Positions 1 to 11,473 of a DNA stretch of 64,000 nucleotides are shown piece after piece; within the stretch, counting starts at the first letter, position 1, and every line of letters begins with the position of its first letter. The notes below the pieces were generated by a model, which saw nothing but the letters and a program-made list of their open reading frames with translations, was not told the origin of the DNA and did not search any database. The stretch is taken from positions 38,797,630 through 38,861,629 of the forward strand of contig OX243814.1 in NCBI GenBank assembly GCA_945859605.1, read 5' to 3'. The position numbers and the translations under genes are program-made. The DNA is from Lumbricus rubellus (taxonomy: Eukaryota > Annelida > Clitellata > Crassiclitellata > Lumbricidae).

Positions 1-321
1 TCAGAGCACTGTTTGATCCAATATGGTGAATTTGTTTGTCTGAAATGTTTATGTAGTCATTGAAACGTCTTATGATGACAGCATTTATTGTGTAGTGCAT
101 CTAGGACACTGGACACATACTGTCACTTTTAGACTCAGTGTAGTGGAACTGTCCTCTGGGTCAAACATGTGCTTCTTATGATATTTAGAAATTTCTATCC
201 ACAATAGAAAGTTACGCCTATGGATAGAGAAGGACATGCCTTAAAACAAGTGGAAACCTTCAAGTAATTTTCACCGTGTCTATAAATTCAAACATATTAT
301 CCTTCTGTTGTTTCATTGTAG

Positions 322-636
322 CAGAGGGCCAGAGTTCGGTATTTCCATCTGACAACGAAGCAAGAATAGGCCAAACTGTCTCACTGTACTGCAGAATAAA
401 TCATGCAATTGGAAATGACATTGAATGGCATCATACACCTTACGGTTTACAGAAAATTAACGCAGTTTATTTGGATGGTTTTATTTATTCTAACTACAAA
501 GACAGATTCACTGTTACTGGCGACGCTCAGCAAGGCGAATGCAACCTGCTAATTTCAAATGTTAGCTTTGAAGACGCCGGAAGGTACACATGTATGCACA
601 AGACTGACAGACACACAGCCGAGTTAATTGTGTTCG
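322..636 (+). CDS. Gene C exon 1 (internal): V-set-like immunoglobulin domain
   Basis: An internal exon of a cell-surface Ig receptor. It begins after a good acceptor (pyrimidine-rich, TTGTAG) and ends at a GTATGT donor; both boundaries are phase 1, so it is a symmetric cassette. It encodes about 104 residues of one Ig domain: the B-strand Cys in SLYC, the C-strand Trp in IEWHH, and a canonical F-strand EDAGRYTC with the Asp-x-Gly-x-Tyr-x-Cys signature of V-set folds. The motif IEWHHTPYG is matched by IEWYHTPLG in gene B exon 1, so the two domains look paralogous. The ATG at 276 lies in the intron and is not the start; the signal-peptide exon must lie left of the window. Ligand unknown. High confidence in an Ig exon, lower in gene identity. 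Confidence 0.85.
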
Positions 637-826
637 GTATGTACAGTTAACATTTATGAGGTCTAGCATGTATGTTTCTTGATTTTAAACGCTGATTTAA
701 TCATTGCATAAAGATGTGGATAGTTTAACATGATAGTTCTGCGTGTAGGGTTGTAGGCCAACCCGTGTAAGAGTAAGACCTAGAACTATAGATAGATCTG
801 AAGCTTATATAGGCCCTAACTGTTAC

Positions 827-2209
827 TATAATGAGGAGATAATTAGACATGCATAGAGTTATAATGAGGAGATAATTGGGCAGGAATATAGTTCAAAATA
901 TACACAATAATGCATACATGCAGGCGGGACTCATGACTAGTTCACAGAGGAAGATAAGATATGTACAACTGTCACTCAACCTGTCAATCAGGAACAACTA
1001 CACACATGGAGATACGGGTGGGTAAATATTCATGAGGTGTCAGTCAGACGGCGCATGCAAGCACGCAACGACATGCCATTGGTGGCACACACCAGGAAAC
1101 CAGCGCAGAAGACCAATCGCAGAACACCGGAAGAAATGATTGGCTGGCACTGGTCGCCATAGTCGCATCAGAGTATAAGATAGAGTGTAAGGCTAGGATT
1201 CTGTCTGTCACCCCAGAGTGTATTAGAATAGGTAGGGTATTATTGGGGGACAGGAATTCGACACAAGACTAAGTCTAGGTAGATAGGTAGGTAGGCTGTT
1301 CTAGAGTTGAAAGATAATAACGGTGTGCTTTAGTTAGGGATTCAAATACTTAGAATTATAGATTGTAATCGAACTGGTTTTGACCTGCGAGTCGTATTGA
1401 ATACTCTCGCCGATCTGGACCAGCGTCGCCATATTTGTCAAATAACTTTCGGCAGGGGATTATAGCCGTGGGGTAGAGTACCCAATGTAGTCAAGTACGG
1501 GCGATCCTGATCTGTAACTTACTTGCTAACTTACTCTGGTGAGTCCTAGCTAGCAAAGACGACACGGTGATTGGTTTAATATATAAATTATTATTAGACA
1601 AATATGGCGACGCTGGTCCAGATCGGCGAGAGTATTCAATACGACTCGCAGGTCAAAACCAGTTCGATTACAATCTATAATTCTAAGTATTTGAATCCCT
1701 AACTAAAGCACACCGTTATTATCTTTCAACTCTAGAACAGCCTACCTACCTATCTACCTAGACTTAGTCTTGTGTCGAATTCCTGTCCCCCAATAATACC
1801 CTACCTATTCTAATACACTCTGGGGTGACAGACAGAATCCTAGCCTTACACTCTATCTTATACTCTGATGCGACTATGGCGACCAGTGCCAGCCAATCAT
1901 TTCTTCCGGTGTTCTGCGATTGGTCTTCTGCGCTGGTTTCCTGGTGTGTGCCACCAATGGCATGTCGTTGCGTGCTTGCATGCGCCGTCTGACTGACACC
2001 TCATGAATATTTACCCCCCCGTATCTCCATGTGTGTAGTTGTTCCTGATTGACAGGTTGAGTGACAGTTGTACATATCTTATCTTCCTCTGTGAACTAGT
2101 CATGAGTCCCGCCTGCATGTATGCATTATTGTGTATATTTTGAACTATATTCCTGCCCAATTATCTCCTCATTATAACTCTATGCATGTCTAATTATCTC
2201 CTCATTATA
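827..2209. repeat. 1.38-kb near-perfect inverted repeat (palindromic element)
   Basis: Two 612-bp arms (827-1438 and 1598-2209) are reverse complements with very few differences visible, around a 159-bp loop. The ends read TATAATGAGG and CCTCATTATA, and both flanks carry TTAC (823-826 and 2210-2213), a possible 4-bp target duplication. Each arm has a TATA-like box (GTATAAGATAG). The sequence TGGCGACGCTGG, which resembles a retroelement primer-binding start, lies at the inner end. This could be a head-to-head pair of LTR-type sequences or a foldback transposon. It sits in the intron between gene C exons 1 and 2. Confidence 0.85.
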
Positions 2210-2548
2210 TTACTAGTTACTCGTGATATTCCACATAATTTATTGTGTCCAAAATACGATCATTTGTGAAGATGTAGGACATTGTAGTCTACACTGATTT
2301 TTCCAATAAATATATTTTACTCATTGTGCAAGAGTGTAATACATTAACATTTTAACGTAAGCCTGCAGGTAACGGTAGCCCCATGCCAACCTTTTTGCTC
2401 TATCTTTGATTTTAGTTTAGACAACTACTATGAATGAATGTATTCATGCATGTATGTATGTATGTGCATTTTTAAGACGAGGCCATTGGTGTTGGCCTAA
2501 GTCTTCTGCATAACGGTATTATTATGTCTGCTATTCAATTTATTTCAG

Positions 2549-2866
2549 CTACTTATCCATCAAGACAATCGTGTGTGGCGATCATCCCAAACGATGGTTT
2601 AATAGGAAGCAACGTCTGCAGCTTGGTACCTGACAATATAAACTTATCATGCAATTACAGTTACTGTGGAAATTTAGTGCCAGCGATTGAATGGAAAAAT
2701 GCCAGCGGATCGATTTTACAGTCGATACTTACCCACACAGCTGACGTCAACACATCAACGCTAATTCATAAGGCTTTTAAGGACGACACTTTCACATGCC
2801 GTATAAGATATTTATCGTCACATATTCAATCGAAATTTAACTGGACAATTTCTATGAATGTTCACA
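2549..2866 (+). CDS. Gene C exon 2 (internal): second Ig-like domain
   Basis: Second extracellular domain exon of gene C. It starts after TATTTCAG and stops at a GTGAGT donor, phase 1 at both ends, about 105 residues. Visible Ig features are a B-strand Cys (LSCNYSY), a C-strand Trp (AIEWKN) and an F-strand Cys (FTCRI). It also has an extra N-terminal Cys pair region and several N-glycosylation sequons. The stretch GNLVPAIEW aligns with GSLVPVMRW in gene B exon 2, and both end with an aromatic/NYTW-like C terminus, supporting common ancestry of B and C. It could be C2-set; the set cannot be fixed by eye. The intron before it contains the 1.38-kb palindrome, the intron after it two hAT-type elements and a mariner relic. 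Confidence 0.68.
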
Positions 2867-2915
2867 GTGAGTATATTCTATAGATTTTAATTTTCGACTT
2901 TCTGATCCTCTAAAC

Positions 2916-4131
2916 CAGGGGTTCTCAACCTTTTTTGGAGCGCGACACACCTAAACTTGCAACCAAATTTCGCGACACACCATGCAATTGTCATGTGAAT
3001 AGGTCCTATCGCTAAAAAATTAAATCATGCCTAAATCAGCTTACCTATAGGCCTAGCCTATAATTGAAATTTCTACAGATTTTAATAAATGAATTTTAAT
3101 AGGCCTACTGTCTATTTTACTGCTCTCTATTTTCTAAATATTCTAACATTAAAAATTTTACTAATCTAAAATAGATTCTAAATTTTATGATTCTACGACG
3201 TTTTATAACTCTTCATTAATTGTAGCCTAAGTCCTAACAGTTAGGCCTAATGAGATTTGTGTTCCTGGATTTTCCTTGGATAATAGTTAGATGAGGATCC
3301 ATAGGATTTGTGAGTACAACACGTATAGGGCCTACGCTCTACTTAACTTACAACTGAGACTAACGACTGAAAATAGCCATGTATGAGTTATATGAGTTGT
3401 AGTTTTTAAAAGGCGTAAATTGTCCATAGTCCAAACCACTAGCTCTGATAGCTCAAGACAAAACAGGAAAACATGGGATAAAGGTAGCTGAACACTACCG
3501 AAACTATAAACGCTCTTCAAAACCTCGAATAATTGTAACGTCGAATAATTGTAACGAAAACCTACAGTAATTTTTTTAGTTAAAAAACGGGCCATTGGGA
3601 CTTCTGGGTCCCTGTACCTTGTGCACCTTCCTTATATTGTAAATTGTTACTCTCTGAATACGCAAACAACCTTTCCGCGTCATCAATTTTGGAATCGTAA
3701 AAAATTTTCATGATAATTTCTCCCATTATTTTCGAAGGTTACAGCATTGGATATAGGCTAATTTTAATCGGTGCGGTCGCTGACGTCTTAATATAGACTT
3801 ACTGTCTATGTCATGCAGGCCTACCGTACATAGGCAGTGCATGTGGGCTTATAAGGCAAACATTGTGGATACTGCTATTGAGATCAAATGGAATAGGCTA
3901 GATATATGAAGTCCTTCGAATTGCCTATATTCTCACAGCCTACGCCTGCAAAACTGCTAAAGTGAACAAGTCAGTGTAATGCAAAAACGACGATTGTATG
4001 CTGTGAGAATTGGTGTGTCGCGACACACCAATTCTTCGCGACACACCAGCGACACACCACTTTTACGCGACACACCCCCGGTCGCTTCGCGACACACTAG
4101 TGTGTCGCGACACACCGATTGAGAACCCCTG
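2916..4131. mobile_element. hAT-type non-autonomous DNA transposon, 1216 bp
   Basis: Terminal inverted repeats read CAGGGGTTCTCAACC at the left and the complement of CAGGGGTTCTCAATC at the right. The element is flanked by a perfect 8-bp duplication CTCTAAAC (2908-2915 and 4132-4139), the hallmark of hAT transposition. CGACACACC-type motifs are repeated near both ends. No transposase frame was recognised. It lies in gene C intron 2. Confidence 0.92.
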
Positions 4132-4289
4132 CTCTAAACAGTTGCGCCAAAAAACTCATTCCTCGCAGTTCGAAAGACGGACGACTTGAAAACGCAAACC
4201 GAACATGCTTTGGTACCGTAGATCCAAATGTCGGGCAAAAAATCGTTTCGGCACCCTATGCTTAATTAAGTACAATGCAAACATGACTG

Positions 4290-4555
4290 CAGGGCCGGAT
4301 TAAGCAATGTGGGGGCCCTGTTCGGGAAATTTTTGTCGGAGTTTTAAAAAGTTTTTTTAGTCATCCGGCGAAAATTTTCGGAAAAATCCTACCATTTACT
4401 CCGCCCAAAAAGTTGATGACCTTTTTTGTGAGTCGTCTGGCGAAAAATTTATCCTTAAAATTTTTTCACACATTTTGTGGGGGGCCCTAAAGTGTGCTAA
4501 AGTGTGGAGGCCCCTGTTCGGCCGAACATGTTGAACATGCCTTAATCCGGCCCTG
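4290..4555. mobile_element. hAT-type MITE, CAGGGCCGGATTAAG family, 266 bp
   Basis: Inverted termini CAGGGCCGGATTAAG and CTTAATCCGGCCCTG, flanked by the perfect 8-bp duplication CATGACTG (4282-4289 and 4556-4563). The interior carries the GTTGATGACC/TTTAGTCATCCG motif shared with the copies at 7246 and 26876. Non-coding. Confidence 0.93.
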
Positions 4556-4769
4556 CATGACTGTCGTTCTATTTTTAAACATCGCAGCTGAAATGCCGCA
4601 ATCTGTGTGAGTGTGACCATCTGCTATCTTGTTCTTTGCTGTTCAATTTGAATTTCGGCTTCGTTATCTTGCAGCAGTTAGGCCTATTTACATAATTAGA
4701 CGTGTTCAGCGACTATCAGCACATTATAACTTGGCCTAGGTAGTTCATATTTAATTAGAGCAGACAAAT

Positions 4770-5886
4770 TTCACCAAAATATTTGAAATCAAAATGAATT
4801 TGATAGTCCTTCATACCCTGTGTCCAATGTGTCCTCTACTAGTGCCACACTTGTTCCGAGTCTTTTTTGAAAAGTTCCTAATGGCCTTTTTGATGAGTTT
4901 CAGAAGTAGGACTATGCCTAAATCTTCCCATATCAACTCCATTGCGAGTCCCAGTGCTTAAAGTGTAGAAAAAGAAGTGCCTGGACGCTCCTTGCCTTTT
5001 CCTGCTGTGCGGGCCAAATAAGTGGCAGGACGGTGTTCAGATTTTAAAATAAGTGCCTGGACGCCGTCCATGACCGTCCATGCACACTTTAAGCCCTGAT
5101 TGCGACCATCAATTCTCTGATTGCTTTTGGTTTTGATTGCAGATTGTGGTATTTCTCTACCATTATAGCTCTCCACACTTTATAATCCATCGGGTGCAAA
5201 TCCGGAGATTAAGGGGCCATTGTCCATTGACTTATCTCAATGAAACCAGAACAATTTACATTAAATAGCTGATCTCCTTTTGTCAACGACACAATTCTTA
5301 ATTCTCAATTTAACTCTGCGCTCCCACTGTTTACCAGAGTAAGCGATGACTTTAACTTTGGGCCTCTGGCTCCAGGATCTTGGTCACGAAGTGTCTGAAT
5401 AGTCTACACATTTTGCTTGTCATTGAAACCTTGGGCATTTTAATTTTTGCGAACTTCCGATTTTATTGTTTCATAAAAATATTAATCTGAGAGATCGTCA
5501 TCTTGCTAAGTGACTTCACAGTGACATGCAGTCAGGCTGATATCCTGTTTCTTTTATAAGTTATATATAATAATAATGATTATCTGGCAATATCAGAGGT
5601 AATTGACAACCATTATATTTGAGATCAGACTTAATAAAATTGATTTATGTTACTTTTTGTTGTGTTACGTTTTTGAATCATCAAAAAGCAGCGGTAGCTT
5701 CATTAAAAGTGATATAAATTTTGTTCAATTACGAAATATTTTAGTGAAATTTGGCTATGTACTGTGCGTAAATTTAAAATAAACTGTATATCGGCTGAGC
5801 CGGCAAAATTTGATTTAAAAGGTTTTAACTTGTGGTCAAGATATTGGCAAAAACCTAACGGGTCTTTTTATGGCCCACCCTGTAGA
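4770..5886 (-). pseudogene. Mariner-like transposon relic, interrupted by a MITE
   Basis: The right end (TATGGCCCACCCTGTA) matches the terminal repeat of the mariner-like element at 56574. Around 5160-5210 the minus strand resembles the transposase segment with the PDLHPMDYKVW pattern seen in the better relic at 8248-8740. The left part shares text with the internal modules of the 44-57 kb elements. The frame is broken throughout and the left boundary is uncertain. A 147-bp MITE (4952-5098) has inserted into it. Confidence 0.5.
4952..5098. mobile_element. Short hAT-like MITE, CAGTGCTTAAAGTG family
   Basis: Ends CAGTGCTTAAAGTG and CACTTTAAGCCCTG. The body shares GGACGCCGTCCATGACCGTCC with the copies at 22277, 59628 and 60477. 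The target duplication is imperfect: ATTGCGAG lies three bases before the left end and ATTGCGAC directly follows the right end. Confidence 0.75.
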
Positions 5887-6453
5887 TTATTTCTTCACTG
5901 TTAGATCTGAGAAGTTTCTATGAACGAAGATTCAATTCGTTATTGTCTTCAGCACAGTAGAGTTCATAATAATAATTGCTGTCAGTGGAGACCTTTTCCA
6001 TGTGGATTCGTCACACGATAGATAGCTTCTTCTTTTGAACTTTATTGCTCTAGACCTAATAATCTAATCTATGAGCGCTTTTTAGGAGTAGCCTAACTAA
6101 TAATTGCTAGCCTATTAGCCTATTCGTTAAGATAGTTAATTGTAATAGTCTTCATACGCATTACGCATGCTACAATTTCAACAGACGTCCAAATCTAGTT
6201 TTATATGACTGAGCCTTATGGCATTTCAGTCCAGTGACATGACCTCTTACTTAAACTCATAGATCTATTAGTTGTGGCGTTAAAAAATTGCAAATGTTAC
6301 AAAACAACTATATCTACATGCATCTATTGGTCTACATAAATAAAATCAGGTATTGTAGCTTAAAATCAATCTTCACATCATAGAAGCAACACTAAAGCTC
6401 ACTGTTCACGTGTGGTAGACTATGTGAAAAGTTTGCTAATATTATGTCTTTAG

Positions 6454-6702
6454 ACATTTCGCATGATGAAACCGTGCAGAAGATCGGTTGTGACTCGAAA
6501 ATAATACATTGCGAGAAGCCACGCCTTCCATATCAGTGCACAATCGGGTGGAAGTCGTCAAAGGATGGAATAATTCTTCCAAACGCAACTTTGTATACCG
6601 CTGAGCTCTCAAACAGCTTGTACAACTGCAGTGCGCAGTGCAACATTCGTCGCAGGACATGTTCTGTTCGACAATTAACGGTGGTTCTCAACTGCCCAGC
6701 AA
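6454..6702 (+). CDS. Gene C exon 3 (internal): Cys-rich Ig-like domain
   Basis: Third putative extracellular exon of gene C, after a TGTCTTTAG acceptor and before a GTAAGT donor, phase 1 at both ends, about 82 residues. It has Ig-like spacing (YQCTIGW for B-strand Cys and C-strand Trp, LYNCS for the F-strand Cys) but seven cysteines in total, more than a plain Ig domain, so extra disulfides or a divergent fold are likely. Position and phase match the third Ig exon of gene B, although sequence similarity to it is weak by eye. Classification as Ig is inference from order, length and Cys/Trp pattern. Confidence 0.6.
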
Positions 6703-6867
6703 GTAAGTTCAAAAAAATATCTCCGGAAGGCCTACTGTAACATACATCGAGTCAAAGGACTGATTATATTATTATAACTTGTTTTTACTTACGATTCTGT
6801 TTACGATTTTGACGAGTGCCTCAAATTCAGTTGGATAACTGATATTATGCTTATTTTGCAATTTAAG

Positions 6868-6972
6868 CAACCGAATGGCACCGATCAAAACTTGGACCAT
6901 TGCACATTTCGTTCCGCATTATGATAATTTTTATTGGCATCACTTTCTGTAATTGTTTCGTAGGCTATGCAG
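6868..6972 (+). CDS. Gene C candidate transmembrane exon
   Basis: A 105-bp candidate exon, too short to stand out as an ORF. It follows TTTTGCAATTTAAG and precedes GTGATT, with phase 1 at both ends, so it joins exon 3 in frame. It reads as a short polar stretch beginning TEWHRSKLGP, then a hydrophobic run of about 18-20 residues (RIMIIFIGITFCNCFVGYA). Its length is identical to the transmembrane exon of gene A (105 bp), which also begins with an acidic/Glu-Trp motif (DEW). Weak points: one Asn inside the hydrophobic run, no basic stop-transfer residues within the exon, and a short preceding intron (165 bp). Transcript evidence is needed. Confidence 0.4.
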
Positions 6973-7189
6973 GTGATTTGTTGACGGAATGTGCAATATT
7001 TTGAGAATTAAAAATGTTAGAGGCATTCTTCATTCTGATTCTTTTCGGTTATAGTATTCACTGAGCGCCATGTAAAAGCGAGTGTAAGCTATGAATAAAT
7101 TATAAGCTTAAACCTTTCTTGGGTAACTGTTAACTAACCAGTGTGGTGTGCAAGGTCATGAAAAGAATTATAGTTTAGCTCTTGGATGA

Positions 7190-8047
7190 ACATGATATCA
7201 TAAAAGGTAGTCAACACGGATTTACTAAACAAAGCTTGTGTCTGACAGGGCCGGATTAAGCAATGTCGGGGCCCTGTTTGGAAATTTTTGTGGGGGCCCT
7301 TTTCGGAAATTTTTTGCGGAGTTTTTTTTAATTTTCGGGGGAAAAAATTATCCATTTTATCCGCCAAAAAAGTTGATGACCTTTTTTTTTTAGTCATCCG
7401 CCGAAATTTTTGGGAAAATCCTACCATTTCATCCGCCCAAAAAGTTGATGACCTTTTTTTTTTAGTCATCCGCCGAAATTTTTTGGGAAAATAGTCATGT
7501 GGCAGAAATTTGCAAGAAAATTTTTTTTCACACATTTGTGGGGGCCCCTAAAGTGTGGGGGCCCCTGTTCCGCGGAACATGTTGAACATGCCTTAATCCG
7601 GCCCTGGTGTCTGATATATCTGTTGGAATTCGTTGAGGAGGTCTTTTAGAAGATAGATGAGGGAAAACCAATAGATGTAATTTACCTGGACTTTTCAAAA
7701 GCATTTGATAAAGTACCCCATATAAGACTGATTAAGAAGTTGCAAGCATGCGGAATTAGAGGGCAGGTACTCAAGTGAATTCAGATAGAAGACAAAAGAT
7801 GGGAATATAGGCGATAAATATTCTAGCTGGACAGCAGTGTTAAGTTGAGTGCCACAAGGATCAGTGTTGGGGTCACTGTTGATTGTACTTTTTATTAATG
7901 ACATGGATGATGGGATTATATCCAAAATTTCTACGTTTGCGGATGACACAAAACTATGTAGAGCAGTGGGTAATGAAGAGGAATCAGAGATAATACAGTG
8001 CCGGTGAACAGAGTCGTAGCGTTTAACTTTAAAAAGAAACTAGGACA
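7190..8047 (+). pseudogene. Non-LTR retrotransposon reverse transcriptase relic
   Basis: Plus-strand frames contain classic LINE reverse-transcriptase blocks: YLDFSKAFDKVPH near 7690, a VPQGSVLG-type block near 7852, and the palm motif FADDTKL near 7937-7957. Premature stops and frame changes make it non-functional. A hAT-type MITE (7246-7606) sits inside it, and the assembly gap at 8048 truncates it on the right. The motif style fits Jockey/CR1-type elements; the clade is inference. Confidence 0.8.
7246..7606. mobile_element. hAT-type MITE, CAGGGCCGGATTAAG family, 361 bp, inside a LINE
   Basis: Same termini as the copy at 4290, with a perfect 8-bp duplication GTGTCTGA (7238-7245 and 7607-7614). 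A unit with GTTGATGACCTTTTTT and TAGTCATCCGCCGAAA is tandemly duplicated inside, which explains its greater length. The insertion is younger than the LINE that it splits. Confidence 0.93.
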
Positions 8048-8247
8048 NNNNNNNNNNNNNNNNNNNNNNNNNNNNNNNNNNNNNNNNNNNNNNNNNNNNN
8101 NNNNNNNNNNNNNNNNNNNNNNNNNNNNNNNNNNNNNNNNNNNNNNNNNNNNNNNNNNNNNNNNNNNNNNNNNNNNNNNNNNNNNNNNNNNNNNNNNNNN
8201 NNNNNNNNNNNNNNNNNNNNNNNNNNNNNNNNNNNNNNNNNNNNNNN
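8048..8247. other. Assembly gap (200 N)
   Basis: A run of 200 undetermined bases joining a plus-strand LINE relic to a minus-strand mariner relic. Its true size is unknown; 200 looks like a placeholder. Frames running across it are not meaningful. Confidence 0.99.
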
Positions 8248-8740
8248 TGCTCAAAATGTCCTCCTCCTGCTTGCACGCAAGCCTGGAAGCGCTAGCGCCA
8301 TGCATTACGCAACAGCATCGTCAATTATCCTCTGGTCCAGGCCTTCCAACACTTCCAACAAGCGTTGGTTGCTTCAGATCGTTTATATCATGGATTGTTG
8401 TCTGGTAGACTCGGTCTTGCATCACGCTCCACACTTTATAGTCGGCAGGATTCAAATATGGGCTGTTCGGAGGCCATAATGTGGGAGAAATGAAGTCTGG
8501 CGTCTCTCTTGTCAGCATTTCCATGGTTTCCTTGGCTCTGTGGGCTGGCGCTGTTCTGTTGAAAAAGAAAGCAGCCTTCTGGTGCTACAGATTTCTGATA
8601 ACAGTTGGAAGATGTTGTGACAGCAGAATATTGCGATAATATACTCCGTTAATTTTACTCCAGGTTCCCTGAAGACCAAATTTGGATCTATCAAGCGTCG
8701 AAACCGCAACGAACACCTTAACAGACTTGCTGAAAACAGA
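8248..8740 (-). pseudogene. Mariner-family transposase relic (C-terminal catalytic part)
   Basis: The minus strand reads FNRTAPAHRAKETMEML (equivalent to the QQDGAPAH-type second-Asp block), then WPPNSPYLNPADYKVWSVM (the WPPNSPDLNP block before the third catalytic residue). Frames change within a few hundred bases, so it is dead. The first catalytic block would lie near 8640-8740 and is degraded. The flank to about 9120 is diverged and may be its terminal region. Related segments are at 5160-5210. Confidence 0.78.
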
Positions 8741-9120
8741 AATTGCTGGAGATGAAGTTTAAATATTCATATCTTTCTATCCGTTCAAATTTATGACATG
8801 ATATTTTGGAATCCTATTCTTGGTTCAATCCTCTAAATATCTGGAAAAATTTGGTATGATTAATCATCAGGCAATGGAGACTTAAGAAAAACAGTTTAGC
8901 TTACTTTTTACTGAATCTGGCAGAAAGTTGCTTGTAAACTGCAGTTTCGGCATATGACGTTGAAAGATTCATATATTTTCATCCGTTCAAGTTTATCTCT
9001 TGAAATTTTGGAATCATATTCTTGGTCCACTTCTCTAAATTTTTGGAAAATGTTAGCGTGATATGTTATCAGGCATTAGGGATATATGAAAAACAATTTG
9101 GCTGAGTTTTTTTGACTCAC

Positions 9121-10502
9121 GGTGTAGATGTAGGCTAAATTTGTGTATCCATAAAGCTGCATTTGTATAGCACATTTTGGTGTTTGTAGCAGTCAAAAGA
9201 CCGGACTAATTTTGGAAGTATATAGACCTGATTATATTCTTATCGTGTTTTGTGTCATTGAACAAATAAATTGTTTTCCCTATTGGACATAGGCCTATGT
9301 TTTCCCGGCGTAACATAACACAACGTAAAGTAGGCCTACACCAAAGTGTAAACAGAGGTTATAAATACGTGGTTCACAAAACGTTAAAATAGTCTGCACT
9401 AAAGCCGATTTTATATGCTACTTCTAAGTAGCTGTAATAGGTCCAATAACGTAGATGTGTCGTTTAGTCCAATGACTGAATTGCCGTTCTGTACTACTAT
9501 CCAATGTCTTAGTGTAGGCCTACACTTTGACATTAAGCATATTATTGCTCATTATTAATCGTCAACAACCTAGAACAACTTAAAATCTAAGGCGGGATTT
9601 AAATAAACACATTCAGTCAGAATCACAAGAGGCTAGAGAAAATAATGGCCTACTTATAGCCTAACTATGATTATTTACAGTGCAATCAAGTAGGCCTATA
9701 AAGATAAATCTTCGAGCTTGATCAAACTGATTATTCTTGTAGCCTAGCCTACATTAAAGTATAAAATTATTCATTGTCGATATTACTAAGAATTTAAGAA
9801 ATCCGACTGTTCTTTAACGATAATATTTTGAAAGTGTTTGCCGCTCTTCACTAGAAAACAAGACAACTGAAGAAAATACAAACCTTCGGAACGATCCCAA
9901 GGTACCGATGTCGCAATACAAAACAGGTAGCAATGCTAAATATTTTATTTAGACGCACAACGTGGCATATTGCTAAGCGCGCTATTGTTAATAATTGTAA
10001 ATCCGTTCATGTAGGCCTAGGTCTTATTTCATAAAGTTCTAACACTTTAGGGTGGGTAAAATTACAAAACCAGTCAAATTTTAGAAATACTTGGACTACC
10101 TACCTTGGTCGTAATGTTGTAGTCACTCAGCATGTAAATTTACGTCTCTGTAAATTAATATGATGTTCTTCTTGGAAGTTCTTGCCATCAATGTTAATAT
10201 TTATTCCGCTTCTGTGCTTCTATGTTGCTTAGACTGCTCGTTATTGCCACGAGTCACATTTTGAAAACGTAATAGACTACTTCTTTTTCATACTTCAATT
10301 ATTGTTTGATGGGGTAAAAATTATCTTTGTGTTAGCTGGCTTGCCTTTTGACATTTAACTTAGCCTATTAGGCTGCGCGTCAAAGTAGCCTACATTTGAA
10401 ATGTATAGCCTAATATAGGCCTAATCTGTTACATTTTAAAGATTATACCAAATTTATAACTATTCTGCTTACGAGTTATTTCAATATTATCGAGAAATTC
10501 TG

Positions 10503-10533
<31 letters not shown>

Positions 10534-11145
10534 CAAAATTAGAGTAGCGCTTGGAATTGCTGCTTCAAGAGCCTCAAAGTAGGCCTACGCCCCAAGACCA
10601 AAGATGAATTAATTATTAGCATCAGTAGGCCTAGGCTTTTGTAAGATTATTAGCAAGTTTATGGGCCTTGGAATAGCATACCAATACCACCGTTTAAACT
10701 TGAAGGAAGTAGTTTACAGGACTATGCTGATGAAGCATAAAGAATTTATACATTATCGAATTCTCACACTATAAAATTCTCTTCGTGGTATGTGCACACT
10801 GCACAACTTTGAGATTTGTCGCTGCATAATTAGTGCGCTAAAAGTCAATGCGTCGTACTGTACGATTTTGTAACACATTTCTTGTGTACAGATGTAGAAG
10901 TAGACTTGGACGATGGAGATAACAGAAGCCCAAGTTGACATAATATTATGAGAAAGGTAATTTTATCCGAGTGACTATGATTCTTATAAAAGATTGCATT
11001 TCGAAAAATGTAGCAATTGTAATAGTAGTGAATGTTACTGAATAATTGGAATTAACATGAATGTTTAGTGAGAAAGTAATAATTGAGTGTTAAAATCTGC
11101 ATATGCTTGTGTATAGAATAATGTTACATTTATACATAGATTGGA
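9121..11145. other. Non-coding stretch, gene C downstream region
   Basis: No coding exon that I can support. Contains a GT dinucleotide run (about 10502-10528) and many TAGGCCTA octamers. A tiny exon-like segment on + at 10892-10936 (after TTGTGTACAG, reading VEVDLDDGDNRSPS then stop) is too short to call. Confidence 0.5.
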
Positions 11146-11473
11146 CAGAGGCGGATACAAAAATTTTAGAAGGGGGCCAAAATTTTCGCTCTTGGGTCAA
11201 GGAAAAACGTCTGTCGTCTTTGGTCGCTGAAAATCTGACGACTTTATTTAGTCATTAGGCCAAAATTTTCGGCAAAAGAAGACCATTTTATCCGCGAAAA
11301 ACCTTGATGACTTTTTTAGTCCTTCGACCAAAATGTCGGGGGAAAACATACCATTTCCCACAAAAAACAAACTTTTTTCCCCGCCTTTTTTAGTCATCAT
11401 ACAGTACTTTTTCCCTGTTTCTCTTCGTCGCATTTTCTGTTCACCGAACTGATAGGGGGTGGCCGGTGCTAGG

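Noticed and set aside
276..321. ATG at 276 as the start of the Ig protein
   Set aside because: The first 15 codons lie upstream of a good acceptor at 320-321, and the domain joins in phase 1 like its neighbours; no signal peptide is encoded there.
7931..8408. ORFs crossing 8048-8247
   Set aside because: They run through 200 undetermined bases.
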